A stretch of 64,000 bases of DNA from Oxyruncus cristatus. Lineage: Eukaryota > Chordata > Aves > Passeriformes > Cotingidae. Positions 39,004 to 51,875 of the stretch are shown piece by piece. The position numbers and the translations under genes are program-made. The stretch spans positions 1,509,821 through 1,573,820 of the forward strand of contig VXAY01003150.1 in NCBI GenBank assembly GCA_013399855.1, given 5' to 3'. The notes beneath the pieces were generated by a model. It did no database searches. It was not told the DNA's origin and saw only the letters and a list, made by a program, of their open reading frames with translations. Each line of letters opens with the position of its first letter. The first letter of the stretch is position 1.

Positions 39004-42000
39004 GTTCAGACACAAGCCAGACTCAGGGAGATGACTCAGGTACCTTTGGAGATGCAGATGTGACCCAGCTGAGTGTCAGATTCAGAGATGTTTCTCAAAG
39101 CCTGAGACCAGCAAAGCGCTGTCAAAAGAGCTCAAAGAAATTAAAGCAGTGCAGCAGCTACTCCTGATGGGATCCCTGTGTATTCAGAGCTCTCCTGTTT
39201 TCCTAGGCTGCTTTCTTTGGGTGAGGTAGTTAACGGATTTTGTTCTGTATAACGCTGGTGAGCTTACACAATATTAGTCTGAAAGGAGGAATGGCACATA
39301 GTCCACAGGAGGGAGCAGTCACTCCTTTAAACGATGGCTGATCCCGTGTGCCGTAGAAAAACAAGGATCCTCCCGGGGGATTCAGTCTGAATGCAGAGTC
39401 TGCCCTGTGAGAGACCTGTATTTAAGCCTTTTGCAAATTGATTTTCTACATGCTTTTTCTAGGATCAGTCCTGGCCTAACCCTGTGGAGAGACGTGGATT
39501 AATAGCTCCTGTCTTTAGAGGAATATCACTCAAGATTTGTGGGAGACCTTATCAACTGTGCTTATACCCTTATTTTCCATGTGATGCTGTTCAGCAAATT
39601 CAACCTCCACACAACTAGTTCTGTTCTGCTGTTGAGAATTCTCACAGATGAATATCTTTCACTAGAGAGTGGTTCTGGTAAACCCAGGAGCAAACTTCAG
39701 AAGGATGAGTAGAACTCCTAGAAACAGCAGAGATAAAATGACATGGCTCAGTTGATAAATTTTCATGTAGAATATCGATTTGAGCTTTAGATGGTCACTG
39801 TTGGCTTCATAATAGAAATGGGCATTGTAATGCTTTCTACTGCTAATTCTGCAGACATTTTGCAAACCAGTTTTTCTAATTGATAGTTCCTTTGCTCAAG
39901 GATATAGACAAGGAATGGAATAATTAGGGTGTTTGAAATCATGATGAGGATGGGGAAACCTGTGTGTTGAAACCTGAATAGCTTTCACCTGTGACCTGCA
40001 ATCCTATGAAATAAGAAACACTTGGTTTTCCAGCCCTTTTTTAGAACTAAAACAAGAACAATTGTTTGTAATAGTATTACATCAGCACTGGAATATAAGA
40101 TGTGAAGACAACTTGTAAGTTTGCAAGAAACTTGATAATCCTGATGGATGGTAATACTGCCTAGGAAAAGGGACCTAAGTTAAGCTTTTGAGGCTCATTT
40201 TAAACTGGTCTTGCAAGTAAAACGAAAGAATTGCAGATTTGAAAATTCATAAACTGTACCTGTAAGGTTAGCATTTGATCATGCAGAAAAAAAATTAATT
40301 TGTGTTGATCTGTATGTATGTTTAGCAAAAGTATGTGGGTTTAGATGTATGTGGCCACAGGGACTTCCTCTGGCAATCACAATAAATTTTGGAGTGGACA
40401 CTACAATAACTTTTTTTTTCTTTGTAAGGTAACGCAAAGGTTCCTAGAACAAAGGCTTTTTTGCTTCCCTTTTTTTGTTTGTTTGTTTGTTTCTATCTCT
40501 TCAGTAGTGTGCTGAGGAAAAACACGGCTATAAGCACCCTCATACAGTGCATGCCCTGCTTCTGCTGTGAATTGACAGCTCTTAATTGTTTTCTTGCTTT
40601 TTCGGACTCCTAAATTCTGCTCAGCCTTTCTTTCTAAAGTAAAAAGGGAAAAAGTCCTTTGACAGTAACAGTTAAATTGTACTGTTAGAACCCATCAGTA
40701 ACTTCACACATTGCAAGAACTTGTCGTTCTCTCACCCCTCTCCACCACCACTGCTTTCTCTCTGCTCTAAGACTACGATTCCCTCTACATCTGCAGCCGT
40801 TTGTAGTGTTTTGTGGGAAGTAAATCCAGTCACACAGGCAGGAGCAAATCCAACAGTTTCATTGGCAGAGCCCCAGTAAGCCTGAACTACATTCTGCAAC
40901 AGATGTTGCACTATTACTGAAAATGCTGGTCCTGAGCTGTGTCTTCATGACTTTAAAACAGTACTATCTGCACTGCCTGTCATTATCTTCTTGTGAAAAA
41001 AGCAAATAAATACAATAGCAACTATGGAGAGATATTATAATTCTTTAGACCCGAAGTCCATCCACCTCTTCAGAGATAATTCACTATTGAAAGCAGCAGT
41101 TTTGTCCAACTTTTCCCTCTATCACCTTGAAAACAGGGAACTGATAATTGCAGTGAACTGAGGATGTTGGCCGTTCCTCTGTAATGGTCACTGTCATCCA
41201 TGTTTGGATCACCCTGAGAAGGAATTTCTGTCTCTCAGGGAAAGTGGTTAAGGGCTCTGGATGTACCTTATTGATTTTTAGGAAGGAAGAAAAGAGCTAG
41301 TTTCTCATTTTTTGATTTACTCTATTTCTAATGACACCATGTTGCATAGATTTTTGGCAGTTATATCCCCACCGGTAACATGGCTAAATAATTACAGAAA
41401 TAGTGACAAGAACACTGATATATGAATCCCCAAGGGCACTCAACACCCTGTGAAGTGTATGACTTCTGATATAGCAGGGAGAGTCTCCTGGGGTGTTTCG
41501 AAGCTTTATAACCATCTCTGGTTATTATAACCAATCTGGCTGTTTTATTCTGATGGTTACTAGTTTTTTCAGGAATCTGCAATGCTCACCAGGTGAGAAT
41601 AAGCCAAGTAGTTTTGAGATCTTGCTCTTTGCAACTTGAATTGTTTTTTCATTACATAATATGGGAACTTGAACTGCTGTGGCAAATGAAAATTCATTCT
41701 TTTCTTTCTTTAAACACTTTTCTCCACAGAAGTAGCCCATATTATTTTTTCAGTCCATATGGCTTCAAAGGAAAACTGTCTAGGGTTTTGTCAAGATAGT
41801 TGTAGTTCTTGGGAGAGATGTTTCCTTTACATCTTTTGGGAGAGAGTTTTCAAGACTTCTCCTTGGTAACTCAGAAAGTTCTTACTTTTTTTTCCTCTCC
41901 TTTTTTTATGTTCTTTTTCTTCTTTTTCTCTAGTCTGGTTTTCTAGTTCAGCAAATCAATGTGCAGAGCACAGTAACCTCTCACCAGTTTTATATACACC

Positions 42001-45000
42001 CAATCTATACACCAGGTCACATCTGTATCCAGCTTCTATGTCACTCTCAGTCACATCATAAGGTGGAGTATTTGACGGCCAGAGCAGTGTAATTAACAAT
42101 GTATCCCTGGAAGGCAGTTTGATTTGTTATTTTCTAGCAGTTTTACTGAGACCAGCAAAACCTGACTCTGTCACCTTAATACTTTAATCTGTTACTCATC
42201 CTCTAATGAGGAGCTGAACCCAATTTCCAGAACTGCTGAACTTCTGCAACTTCAGTTGAGGTAATTTACGTCTAAGGCACTTAGTGTCTGTGAATAAATT
42301 AGCACTCAGGTTTTTAACATTGTTTTGAGGAGGTGTTTAGGAGCTAAATTGGTTAGATTGGAGATAAACAAGCAGACCAATGTCTTGGTGCAAGCACCAG
42401 AACCATTTGCAGAAGCGCACCTGCAGGTGAGATAGTCATTGTGGCTGAGCCTTTCAAAGCACTATCTGATTATTGGGAGGGAAATCAGATAGCCTGAAGC
42501 TGCTTGGTGTGAATAGTGCAAGTGGGCAACAGAGATGCTTAAGCAGCACAGAGCACAGCAGGTATAAAATATGAGGTAGCACTTACTGTAATTTAAACAT
42601 ATTTTACGTAAGTCCTGGTATAGCATTTAGGCTGCGCTTAAGAAGATATATTGATCTCAGGAGAGCTACAAAAAATATTTGGCTCACTGAAGAAACATGC
42701 TGAAACTCTAGTTAAAGGAAGATCATACTCTTCTCCTGTGGACTCCATCTGAAGGTAAAAACTCTTTATTATATGGTTACCTTACTGGTATTCCAAACCT
42801 ATTGCAGTTTGTGGTAAACATTTTGTTGGTTCCTGGTGGAATCAAGATCTCAACTCTGCTTTAGGTGGTAAAAATGGCTGCAAATACAGAGACATTGATC
42901 TGTTAACAGCATAACCCAGGAAGAACTCACATTAGTGTTTTAGCCAATTCATACAATGGGCTGGAGCTACAACTGGTTTTAGTTGGTTTGTGCCTCAGGT
43001 AACACACGGACAGATGGGACACACTGGGCAGGATTTCCAGAACTGTCTGTGCCTCATCGGAACAGTGGTCCTGAAGACATTTTCTTTATGTTTAGGAGTG
43101 CTCTCGGGGCTGTTTGAGTTGGTGCATGACTGAAGTGTAGTTTCTTGACTGAAAAAAAAGATGCATAAGACGTTTCAGCTAACACTGAGTATTGCCCTGA
43201 AGTATTAATTATGTGAAGTTAATAGAGTAGTTCCATATCTTACTCTGTGATATCAGTATGATTACATAAAATTTTTGGTTTCCAATTTTCTAAAATTAAA
43301 AAAAAAACCACCACAGTCTTCTCAAGTGGAATGAGTGTTCTTCCTGTCTGTGCTCTAGGCAACAATATGACCTGCCTATGGGACAAGCCTGCACTAGAAG
43401 AGAAAAATAGAAGTCATGCAGGGACCAAACCCAAAGCTGTACTTTCAGAAAAATGCTGTAAGCACTGGCATGTTCTGAAGAGTTTCAACAAATATTGAAA
43501 AAATTCCAACAAACACAAACCCCACAGAAGCACAAACATGAAAAATCAGTTTGCCAACTGCAAAAATTCTGGATCCTTTCCTCTCGCCTTATTCATTTAC
43601 CAAAGCCTCACTAAGTATTAATTGGATAGCTCCAAGAGCACTTTTTCTGTAGAGCAGGTTCACACAAATTTGCAAATAGTTCTATGAGTTCCCAGAGGAC
43701 CTCTCTCAGAAATCAATAATTCCATTGAATGAGCAAACATAAAGTTATCAAGAAATAACTGTACATGTGGCAGGAGAGTTGCTATAACCTATCTGCTTCT
43801 CAGAATATCAAACACTAGTTTCAGTGTTGAAAATTAAAATAGATGCTTCCCATTTTCCTCCTCACCTCTTTGTGAGGTGGTGACTATGACAGGACAGTGG
43901 CAATAGACAGTACTTTGGTAAATGTAGAGAATTTTGTGATACACTTAGGAATGACTAAATAAGGTTTTCAACACTTCACTCCCTTTTCAGGCTCTCTGTC
44001 ATCTGCTTCCAAATAAATACCCCGCCTTGGTCAGTTTGGGGAGTTTTTTCCCTTCTCCTTTCTCTTGCTCTGCCTATTGCTCCCCTCTAACTTCTGTCTA
44101 GAGGCCACTGTCTCGCTCAAGGCACCTCTTTACCTTCTGCATTGTCTTCACAAGAGTTCTGTATTTGTCCTGCCCTAGAGATGTGCTGATAGTACATTTA
44201 GAGTAAAGAGAAGGGCTGTGAAATCATACCAGATGTAAATGATGCAAGAATTGAAAACAAGGTGTAATGACTTATTTGAATTATGTTCCATAGAAAGAGT
44301 GAACATTCTTTAATAAATGTATTTTCCAGTTGTTCATAGCTCATACCTTTTCTTACTCCCTGGAGAGGTGATGTATTGAGCCTTGCTTTAAAGGTAAAAC
44401 AGGAACTGAAGGTGTTGAACTGCCTTTGTTCATATTAATATTTCTAAATGCTGCTGTACTGAATCAAGCAGCTGCTGTCTAGAGAGCCATGATGTTTTTA
44501 CTACCTTTCAGGCCTTCATCTTACACAGAAATAACAGCTCTTTTCTAAAATAATAAATAATAACTCAGCAACAGCTGCAATGTGTAATTTCATATTAGAA
44601 ATTGTGTGCTTGTCTTATACAACTATGTTAATTACATTACAGAGAATGGCAAAGATTAATAATATAGTTAATAATGTACTTAAAGGTGAAAAGATAAAAT
44701 ATTTTCTTTACTCAGTGGAAAGGAAGGGCAAAGCTAATACTCTGAGAATACAAAATATGTTGTTTCTAATAAGGGATCTATTTAAAAATAACAGCAACCT
44801 AAAAATTAAATCACAAACCATGGATCTATGCCTTTTTATCTTCAAGTTCATTTTCATAAATAGATGCATTTAGACAGTAGTCATGCCTGTCCTTTGGCTT
44901 GGTTTTTTTCCCTTTCTTCCTTTTTCTTTTTTTCTTTTTTATGTCAAGGCATTTCTCCTGTCTTAACATAAACTTCACTGCTCTGAAAAGGACAATCAGT

Positions 45001-48000
45001 ACTATGGACAGATTCTGTTGTGAGTCATTTGAAATAGGAAAAGATCCTAAGCCCGAAAGGAGACAAAGTTGTGATTCTTCCTGGAGACATTTTAGTGTTT
45101 CCAAATGGATGATGTCATGTTTAAGCGTCGTGGCTGAAACGAGTTAGTAATGTCTCACATATCATTGCCATGACAAGTTTTGTTGGATGAATAGATTCAC
45201 CTCGTAGCAGTTACTGTGTTCAGAATCAGCTGCAATGCTGGGATGAAGAATAATTTCAACACAGGGTTCCTGCTGTGAAGTTTAGTGATTTTTTTTTTTT
45301 TTTATTATACTTTGAAATTTAATTTCAAATATTTTTTCATTTGACAAGTTGGCCATTCTTGTCTGCTACCTGCAGTTTAGAGAGCCTGAGATGGAAAGGA
45401 ACAACCTAAATGGCCCTGGCAGCAAATGAAATTACAGCATACTGAAAAGGTCAAAGCAGTGCTGCTCACAATGGTAATCTACAGAATACATGAGGCATTC
45501 CATTTCAAATATATCATTTTTCTGTCAGAAATTGCAAAAGAGCACAGCAAATGACAAGAAATGAATCCCTAACTGTTGGAAGGAAATTGGAAAGGAGTTT
45601 AGGCTCACCATGTTCCAGATAAAAAAATAACCATATGTACATTATTCTCAACAGCTGCACTTGAATTACAGGGAGAGCTGGTCCCCCACAGTAGACCTGT
45701 ATGTTGGTCTTCACTTCAGTGTAACAGCCCTTCTCGTATTTTGTAGTGAATAATAAGGCAATCACATAGAATGTGTGTTCAGCCAGAGTGTTTTAAAACG
45801 TGGAAAGTGTTCCAGAAACGTGGATAACATTCACAGTGGAACCTAATTAATCAGGAGGAAACAGTGAACTGTTTATTGTTAGAAAGAAAAGAGAACAAAC
45901 TGAGCTCTGCTGCCAGGGCTGAGGAACAGAAACAGATCTCACAGAGCACGTTGGATGCTGTCTGATCCTGTCGTTTCAGGGGGCTCTCTGGCCAATGGAA
46001 CATTTGGTGTTCATGTTATTTCCCTTTGCAGCTCATATTTCCCTGGCTGGTGAAAACATATGAGGTGTAAAATGTCATTTGCTTTTGGGGATACTTAGCT
46101 GCTACAAACAGGAAGCAATCAGGTCAGGGAAATACCACGAGAGAAATTGTTAGAGGGAGAGAGACACAGAGCAATGCCGAGAGTTTCTGTCATGAGCCAT
46201 TATGCTTTTATAGTAGGTAGAATCTTCTGAGACAGTGAACTGAGAGATGTTGGCCGGCAGGGATTACTAACTTTTCAAATATGTAGTGAGAACTCTGTGC
46301 AATGCAGACTCTCCCCTCAGTGCTGTGTAAGGCAGGAGGACAGAGTGCTTCAAGCAGTAGTAATTGGCAATCCCTTGTGCTTCAAATGAAATAGTGCCTT
46401 TGAAGCCAGGCATACTAAAGCATATCTTTGCATTTAATTCATCTCGTCAGTCTCGACTGCAGTTGTCAAATTTTTGCTGTCCGTGGGGATATGATTTTCA
46501 GTTTACTCACTGGTGATGAAGGCAATGATAGATGATGTTTTGACATCCTTCTTGTCTTTTGGTAACTCCTAATTTGGAAAGCACTTCCTTCTGTGGGGCC
46601 GCAGGAGCAGGACAGGGCTGTGCAAAGGTGGTTAATGTGTCCCAGTATTGCTTATCCTTTGTCCACGACGGTGCAATGCTGGACATGCCCAGCACCCAAA
46701 GACCTGACTTTAGAGGCACGCACCTGGAGGTTGACAGGTCGTGGTGGCTGCTAGGCCAGAATGCCTTCCTCCGGAAAACATCTCCAGGTTGTTTTCTTTG
46801 CCTGATAAAAACTTCCTATTTGTCTATTCTGTATTAAAACTTAAGGACTGCTGGGAAGCCAAGCCCTTTCTGCTAAGGGATTTCTAGGTTTAATTCCTGT
46901 CTTTGCACCACATGTGTGCATTTGTGCACTTGTGGGGTAATTTTACATCAGAATGGTTTATGCCTGGGTCTGTTCTATGGTTTGCTGTTTAAGTTTGTCT
47001 TTCAAACAGTATTTCTTGGAGTTACAGCATAACTTCCAAAAGTGCACTCTGTATAGCAGTCTGCACTGGGTTTGTTTTGCTTTTCAGTGTTACAGAGATG
47101 TATTTTAGCTTACTTCACCAAACTTGCATTGCTATTGCTGCTGTGTAGAGTCTCTTTGTCCATTCTCCAATTACTCAACTACAGCAAATTAAATGGCACT
47201 ATATTTTTATTAGAATTATTAAACTGAGCAAAAAAGGATCACAATACAGATAGATTAGGTTGTTCCATACATCTTTTATTTGCACTCTGTCTGTTTGACT
47301 TATTACTAAAAGTAATGACAATATGTATACAACGTTGTATCATCTTACTCTTTAATTTTAAAAATACATTTTACATAACAGACTTTACAGTTGGGGAATT
47401 CCAGTGTTAAAAGGTGATTCAGATGTTTATTTTGCTCAAAAAAGCCTTCAGTCTATTACTTTAAAAAATAAAAAGAATAATAGGTCTCCAATCAATATTT
47501 GGAGATTAAGTATGTTTATTAGCATTTAAAGTAACTTTTCCTAACTGAGAACAGGACAGTACTTAATGTTGTTGCAACCTTTTCTAAAGGAGAGGAAAAT
47601 GATATGGACCTGTGTTCCTTGAAAGCAGGGGAATTCTCACGGCTAGATGTCCTAAAAAAAAGGAATATACAGTGAAGTCCATGGAGTTTTTCATTACTGT
47701 CCCTAAAGAAAAGACTCTGAAAAGATGGACATTCAACCCTGCTTCTGGAGAAAGAAGATATTGATCCGGGAGATATTTCCATTATCTCTTCATTGTCATG
47801 AAAAATTACTAGGTGTGCATGGCCACTCTCTGCTCCAACTTGCTGTGCATGCAAATGCCCTCCTTGAAACAGCAGGACTGACCACAGCAGAGAGTGGCAA
47901 GTGACCCGGAGAGCTCACCTTGGTCTGCCCCTCTGCCTGTGGGCAGGACAGCCTGTGCCCAGCATATCCCCCTGACTGATGCTTGTCTAACTTCCCACAA

Positions 48001-48848
48001 AAATCCATAGCGGCAGAGGTGTAGCAGTCGAGTTCAGTGGTTTAGCTGGGAAGTTTTTCTAAGGCTTTTTCCTCCGTGAAGTCATCCCGTGTTATCACTT
48101 TCCCTGTGGGCAGGGGAGAACAATTTCTTACCCACATTCCTGCAGTAGCTTTCAAGTAGGTAAAACTAGTACCTCCCCTGACAATATTAATTTCTCAAGC
48201 CTGATAAAGCTCAAGTTTGTGATATGGATAAAAGAAACGTTGCTGCATCTATTAGAAATTTCTTTAAAAAGTAAAGTACAGAGCAATTAAACTACTGAAA
48301 GCTGGCAGCTCTGGAAAGACTAAGTAATTTATGCGAGAAAATGAAACTCATATTGATAAATAGTACAGTAACTGTTTAAATAAGCAGCCTTTTTAGTAAA
48401 AATCAATACATTTTTTCCTTTCTGTAGCTGGATTGCTTTTAAGGAAAGGCTCAAGGTCTGAATGTGGGTGGATAAAGATTGAGTGGCAAACAATTTGCTG
48501 ATGCTATGAAACTGCTTGAAATGCTGGCGGGAATAGTCCTGAATTGACAAGCTTGTTTTCTTCTGTTCTCTTTTTGTGACAAAGACTGAGACACATTTAT
48601 AAGACAGAATTTTCCAGGAGGAGGAGTAATCCCATGACCCCTGAGGTCTGTTGGGTCTGTCTATAACAGCACATCAGATAGGGCCAGGGCATGGGCTTCA
48701 TTGTTGGTGTGCAGTTTTTCTTGTTAATCTCTGTGCTCTGAGGGCCAACTAAAATTATCCTACACAGCCTCCAGTCATTGCAGGGAGGTTGACATGGAAG
48801 ATGGGCTGTTCCCAGCACACAGTTTAGATGTACTTTTCCAGCCTAAGA
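39004..48848. other. Unique AT-rich non-coding DNA, no gene seen
   Basis: About 10 kb without a recognised exon or transposon. It contains a TTTG run at about 40473-40493, pyrimidine-rich tracts at about 41886-41937 and 44905-44940, and a 15-T run at 45289-45303. A short 62-codon plus-strand frame ending at 39167 has a hydrophilic S/D/Q/T composition, but it begins inside the duplicated contig end and has no recognisable family, so I do not call it a gene. Confidence 0.6.
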
Positions 48849-49177
48849 GAAGCTGAACATGAGCCAGAGTGTGCTCAGGTGGCCAAGAAGGCCAATGGCA
48901 TCCTGGCCTGGATCAGGAACAGTGTGGCAGCAGGAACAGGGAGGTGATTCTGCCCCTGGACTCAACACTGGTGAGGCCACACCTGGAGTGCTGTGTCCAG
49001 TTCTGGGCCCCTCAGTTCAGGAAGGATATTGAGGTGCTGGAGCAGATCCAGAGAAGAGCAACCAGGCTGGTGAAGGGACTTGAACACAAGTCCTATGAGG
49101 AGAGGCTGAGGGAGCTGGGGTTGTTTAGCCTGGAGAAGAGAAGGCTCAGGGGAGACCTCATCGCTCTCTACAACTAA
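48849..49177 (+). pseudogene. Broken CR1 ORF2 C-terminus with two frameshifts and a stop
   Basis: The protein remnant covers the CR1 ORF2 tail downstream of the reverse transcriptase domain. It carries [13 protein letters not shown], then [27 protein letters not shown] and [20 protein letters not shown] blocks in order. Compared with the family pattern I recall, one base is missing near 48864-48868 and another near 48928-48930, each shifting the frame, so the blocks lie in different frames. A TAA at 49175-49177 sits where the family has a tyrosine codon, ending the frame before the last part of the tail. The ATG at 48869 lies in a shifted frame and is not a genuine start. It is non-functional. 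Confidence 0.88.
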
Positions 49178-49491
49178 CTGAAAGGAGGTTGTAACCAGGT
49201 GGGGGTTGGTCTCTTCTCCCAGGAACCAGCAGTAGGACAAGAGGGCTCGGCCTTAAGCTGTGCCAGGGAAGGTTTAGGTTGGATATTAGAAAGAAATTCT
49301 TTACAGAGAGGGTGATCAGCCATTGGAATGGGCTGCCCAGGGAAGTAGTGGATTCTCCATCCCTGGAGGTTTTCAAGATGAGGCTGGACATGGCACTGAG
49401 TGCCATAGTCTGGTAACCGCAGTGGTGTTGGATCAAGGGTTGGACTTGATGATCTCAGAGGTCCTTTCCAACCCGTCTGATTCTATGATTC
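48849..49491 (+). mobile_element. CR1 LINE fragment (ORF2 3' part plus complete 3' end)
   Basis: This plus-strand copy starts inside ORF2 (agctgaacatgagcc) and runs through the C-terminal coding block and the 3' UTR. It ends in the CR1 terminal motif gattctatgattc at 49479-49491, with the conserved ggacttgatgatct block just before it. At about 643 bp it is the longest transposon remnant in the window. It is 5'-truncated like most CR1 copies and differs in sequence from the 8565-9031 copy, so the two represent separate insertions and probably different subfamilies. No flanking target-site duplication is evident. Confidence 0.95.
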
Positions 49492-51736
49492 AGCCACGTG
49501 GGTTTAAGCTTTCCCATCCTGGCTGGCCTTCGTGCCAGAGGACTGGATCTAGCAGTGAAGGTGCTGTGGATTGGGCAGTTGGTTAGAAAATGTTGGTCTT
49601 TTCTCACTAACCAGTGACTTTGGTCACTGCTGGACTATAGGTTATTGTAAATGGCCTCTCAGTGAGTTGCCTGCCATTTACCTTCTTATGTTCTTAGCCC
49701 CTGTTCATCAAAGACCTTTTCCAAGTTCAGGAAATTTGGTATGTTCTTGGGAAACAGTTAAGTTTGGATTAATCAGTGCCTTCTGAAGAACAATTTTTGC
49801 AGACTAGCAATAAGGGCAAAATCTGGCCCCACTGCCATTCCTCTGGATGTTGTCTGTTTCGAAAGGTAGATCATTAACTGTTTCTCTGATGAATTTGGAA
49901 AGCATGTCAGCAGATAAAATAAATGAGTTAACTTTGTCTGATATGTTTTTCCCTAACAAGATGAAGTTTATTTTTCGTTCAGTGGTGAATAGCAGTATTC
50001 TGTAGTGAATGGAAGCTAATTTTAGAGCTCAGCAGGTGTTCGAAAACAATTACAGTTATTTCCCACATTGATTTGTTTACTCCATCTTTTTGGATAAAAT
50101 TCAGTCTCCCCAAGCCCTTTTTAAAGGAAGTTCCACTGTTGCTTGCATTGTTATTTCTAACCTCTGCTGCTTCCACTGTACTCTTGCCTTGTTTCTGTGT
50201 CTCACCCTCACAGGCTCATCTGTGTTTGTTTCTCAGTGCTACCTCTCATGTTCAGAGTGGCAGAGCATTTTCTGTATTTCAAACATCTTTTCTTTCTTCA
50301 TCAAAAACCACTTTTGTCTTGCTGCTGCTGATGTATGCACACCACCACTTCTCTTCCCTTGCACTGTCACTTTCCTTGTTGGGAAACGCTGGAACTAATT
50401 TTCTGTGTTTTAATTTATAGAAGAATTAACACAGCAGTGACTTCTAATATGAACCTTTTAAAATTTTCTTTTCTGTGTAAAAATGTGCATGTGTGTTATT
50501 AATACCTGTCCATGCTTATTTTTCACAATAATTGTTGAGCCTTAGTATTAATTATTAAATAAAAAAAAAACCTGTTCAATTTCATGAAAGTAATTTAATT
50601 TTACAAAGGTGCAGTTTTCTCATATGCCCAGAACTGCACAATGGGCAATATGTGGCACAGTGTCAAGAAGAGGCATTCTGACTCAGGAACTTGTCAGAGG
50701 TAGATATTATTTCTACCTGAGGCTCCTTTGTTGAGATGGTAAAGAGATTAATGTATGACACAGTTCTCCAGCATGCCCAGCCGGGGCACTGCAGGCAGAG
50801 CTCCAGTTTGTGTCTGACAAATAGTCAGCTTTCCATCCTTCATTCATCCTCTCTAATAAGGGAACACAGAAAGTCTTGGCTTGTTTAGACTGGCAAATGC
50901 AAGTGAAAGTGAAGGTTACTGTCAGGAAAATCAACACTAAGCGAGAACAAGTGTTCAAGCTAAGGAATAAATATAATAAACTTTCCAAGAGTATATTGAG
51001 GCTGGAAATCAGAACATGGTTTACAGTCATCACACAAATGAGGTTCTTGAACAGTCTTTTAGTAGTGAAGGAAAAAGCCCAACTGGTATTTAGGAGGAAG
51101 TTGATCAGTTTAAGAAAGAGATTGTGATTTAATTATTTGTGATGGTAGAGAGAATGAACAGTCGAGGCAGTCTCTTCCAAATCTTGTTTCATATGAAGTA
51201 TCATGTTCAAAAGTCTCCTTAACCAGCAATGTCACTTGGAAAGATGGAGAGCTTTCTGTCATCAGTTTTATCCTGGTGTCTAAAATACAAACCTAAAAAT
51301 TTAACAGTGAATAATTTTGTTGTTACTCCTCACTTGGCCAAAGCTTTCACCTGCATGAGAGGGAATTGTGCTGAGTGAGGGCACCTGGATGTGTTTCCAC
51401 ATAATAAGTTCATGCCCCACTATGACTGAATCTTCACTGTACATGAAAATAAATTAGAAACTGGTTTTGAGTATATGAAAAGAATGTCAGATGCAAGTGT
51501 TTTATTAATATAAGCAGCAGTCACATTCTTAAAGTGTGTAGTGCTGGGAAATTTCCTCTAATGAAATGGGTTTGCTGTTTTATTGGGAGGCCAAGATTTT
51601 CAATAGCACTGTTGATGGTGATGCACAAAACTGCTCCCAAGAAAACTTTAGCAATAAGCATTATCCTAAATGCATTAGCATAATTAGTATTTTAGAGACT
51701 GTTATTCTCAAGATATTAGATTATTATTTTACTCTA
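49492..51736. other. Unique non-coding DNA, no gene seen
   Basis: No exon or transposon was recognised. The overlapping plus-strand frames near 50073-50420 are T-rich, hydrophobic and without family features. Confidence 0.65.
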
Positions 51737-51875
51737 TTTTTTTGTTTGGTTCGTTTTGAGTTTTTTGGTCCCTTTTTTTTTGCTTGGTTTGTGGTTTTTT
51801 GTTTGGTTGGTTTGGTTTTTTGCTTGTTTTTGATTTTTTTTGGTTGGTTTTTTTTTTTGGTTGTGGTTTTGGTTT
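51737..51875. repeat. G/T-rich low-complexity tract
   Basis: About 140 bp are made nearly only of T and G on the plus strand, in irregular TTTGG, GGTTTGG and GTTTTTT units with no fixed period. It has the same character as 30561-30680 and, on the other strand, 15451-15632. The open frames that pass through it are composition artefacts. Confidence 0.88.

Noticed and set aside
38979..39167. 62-codon hydrophilic S/D/Q/T-rich frame
   Set aside because: It starts inside the duplicated contig end, is short and has no recognisable homology or splice context. It was kept only as a remark.
41886..41945. Pyrimidine tract ending in TAG as a splice acceptor
   Set aside because: Such tracts are common in this T-rich DNA, and no exon-like open frame or donor follows at a sensible distance.
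45380..45420. Possible degraded CR1 tail (gagatggaaaggaacaacc)
   Set aside because: The similarity is short and lacks the terminal repeat motif and the conserved block before it.
48869..49177. 102-codon plus-strand frame as a host gene
   Set aside because: Its content is the CR1 ORF2 C-terminal block, and the ATG is in a frame shifted by a deletion.
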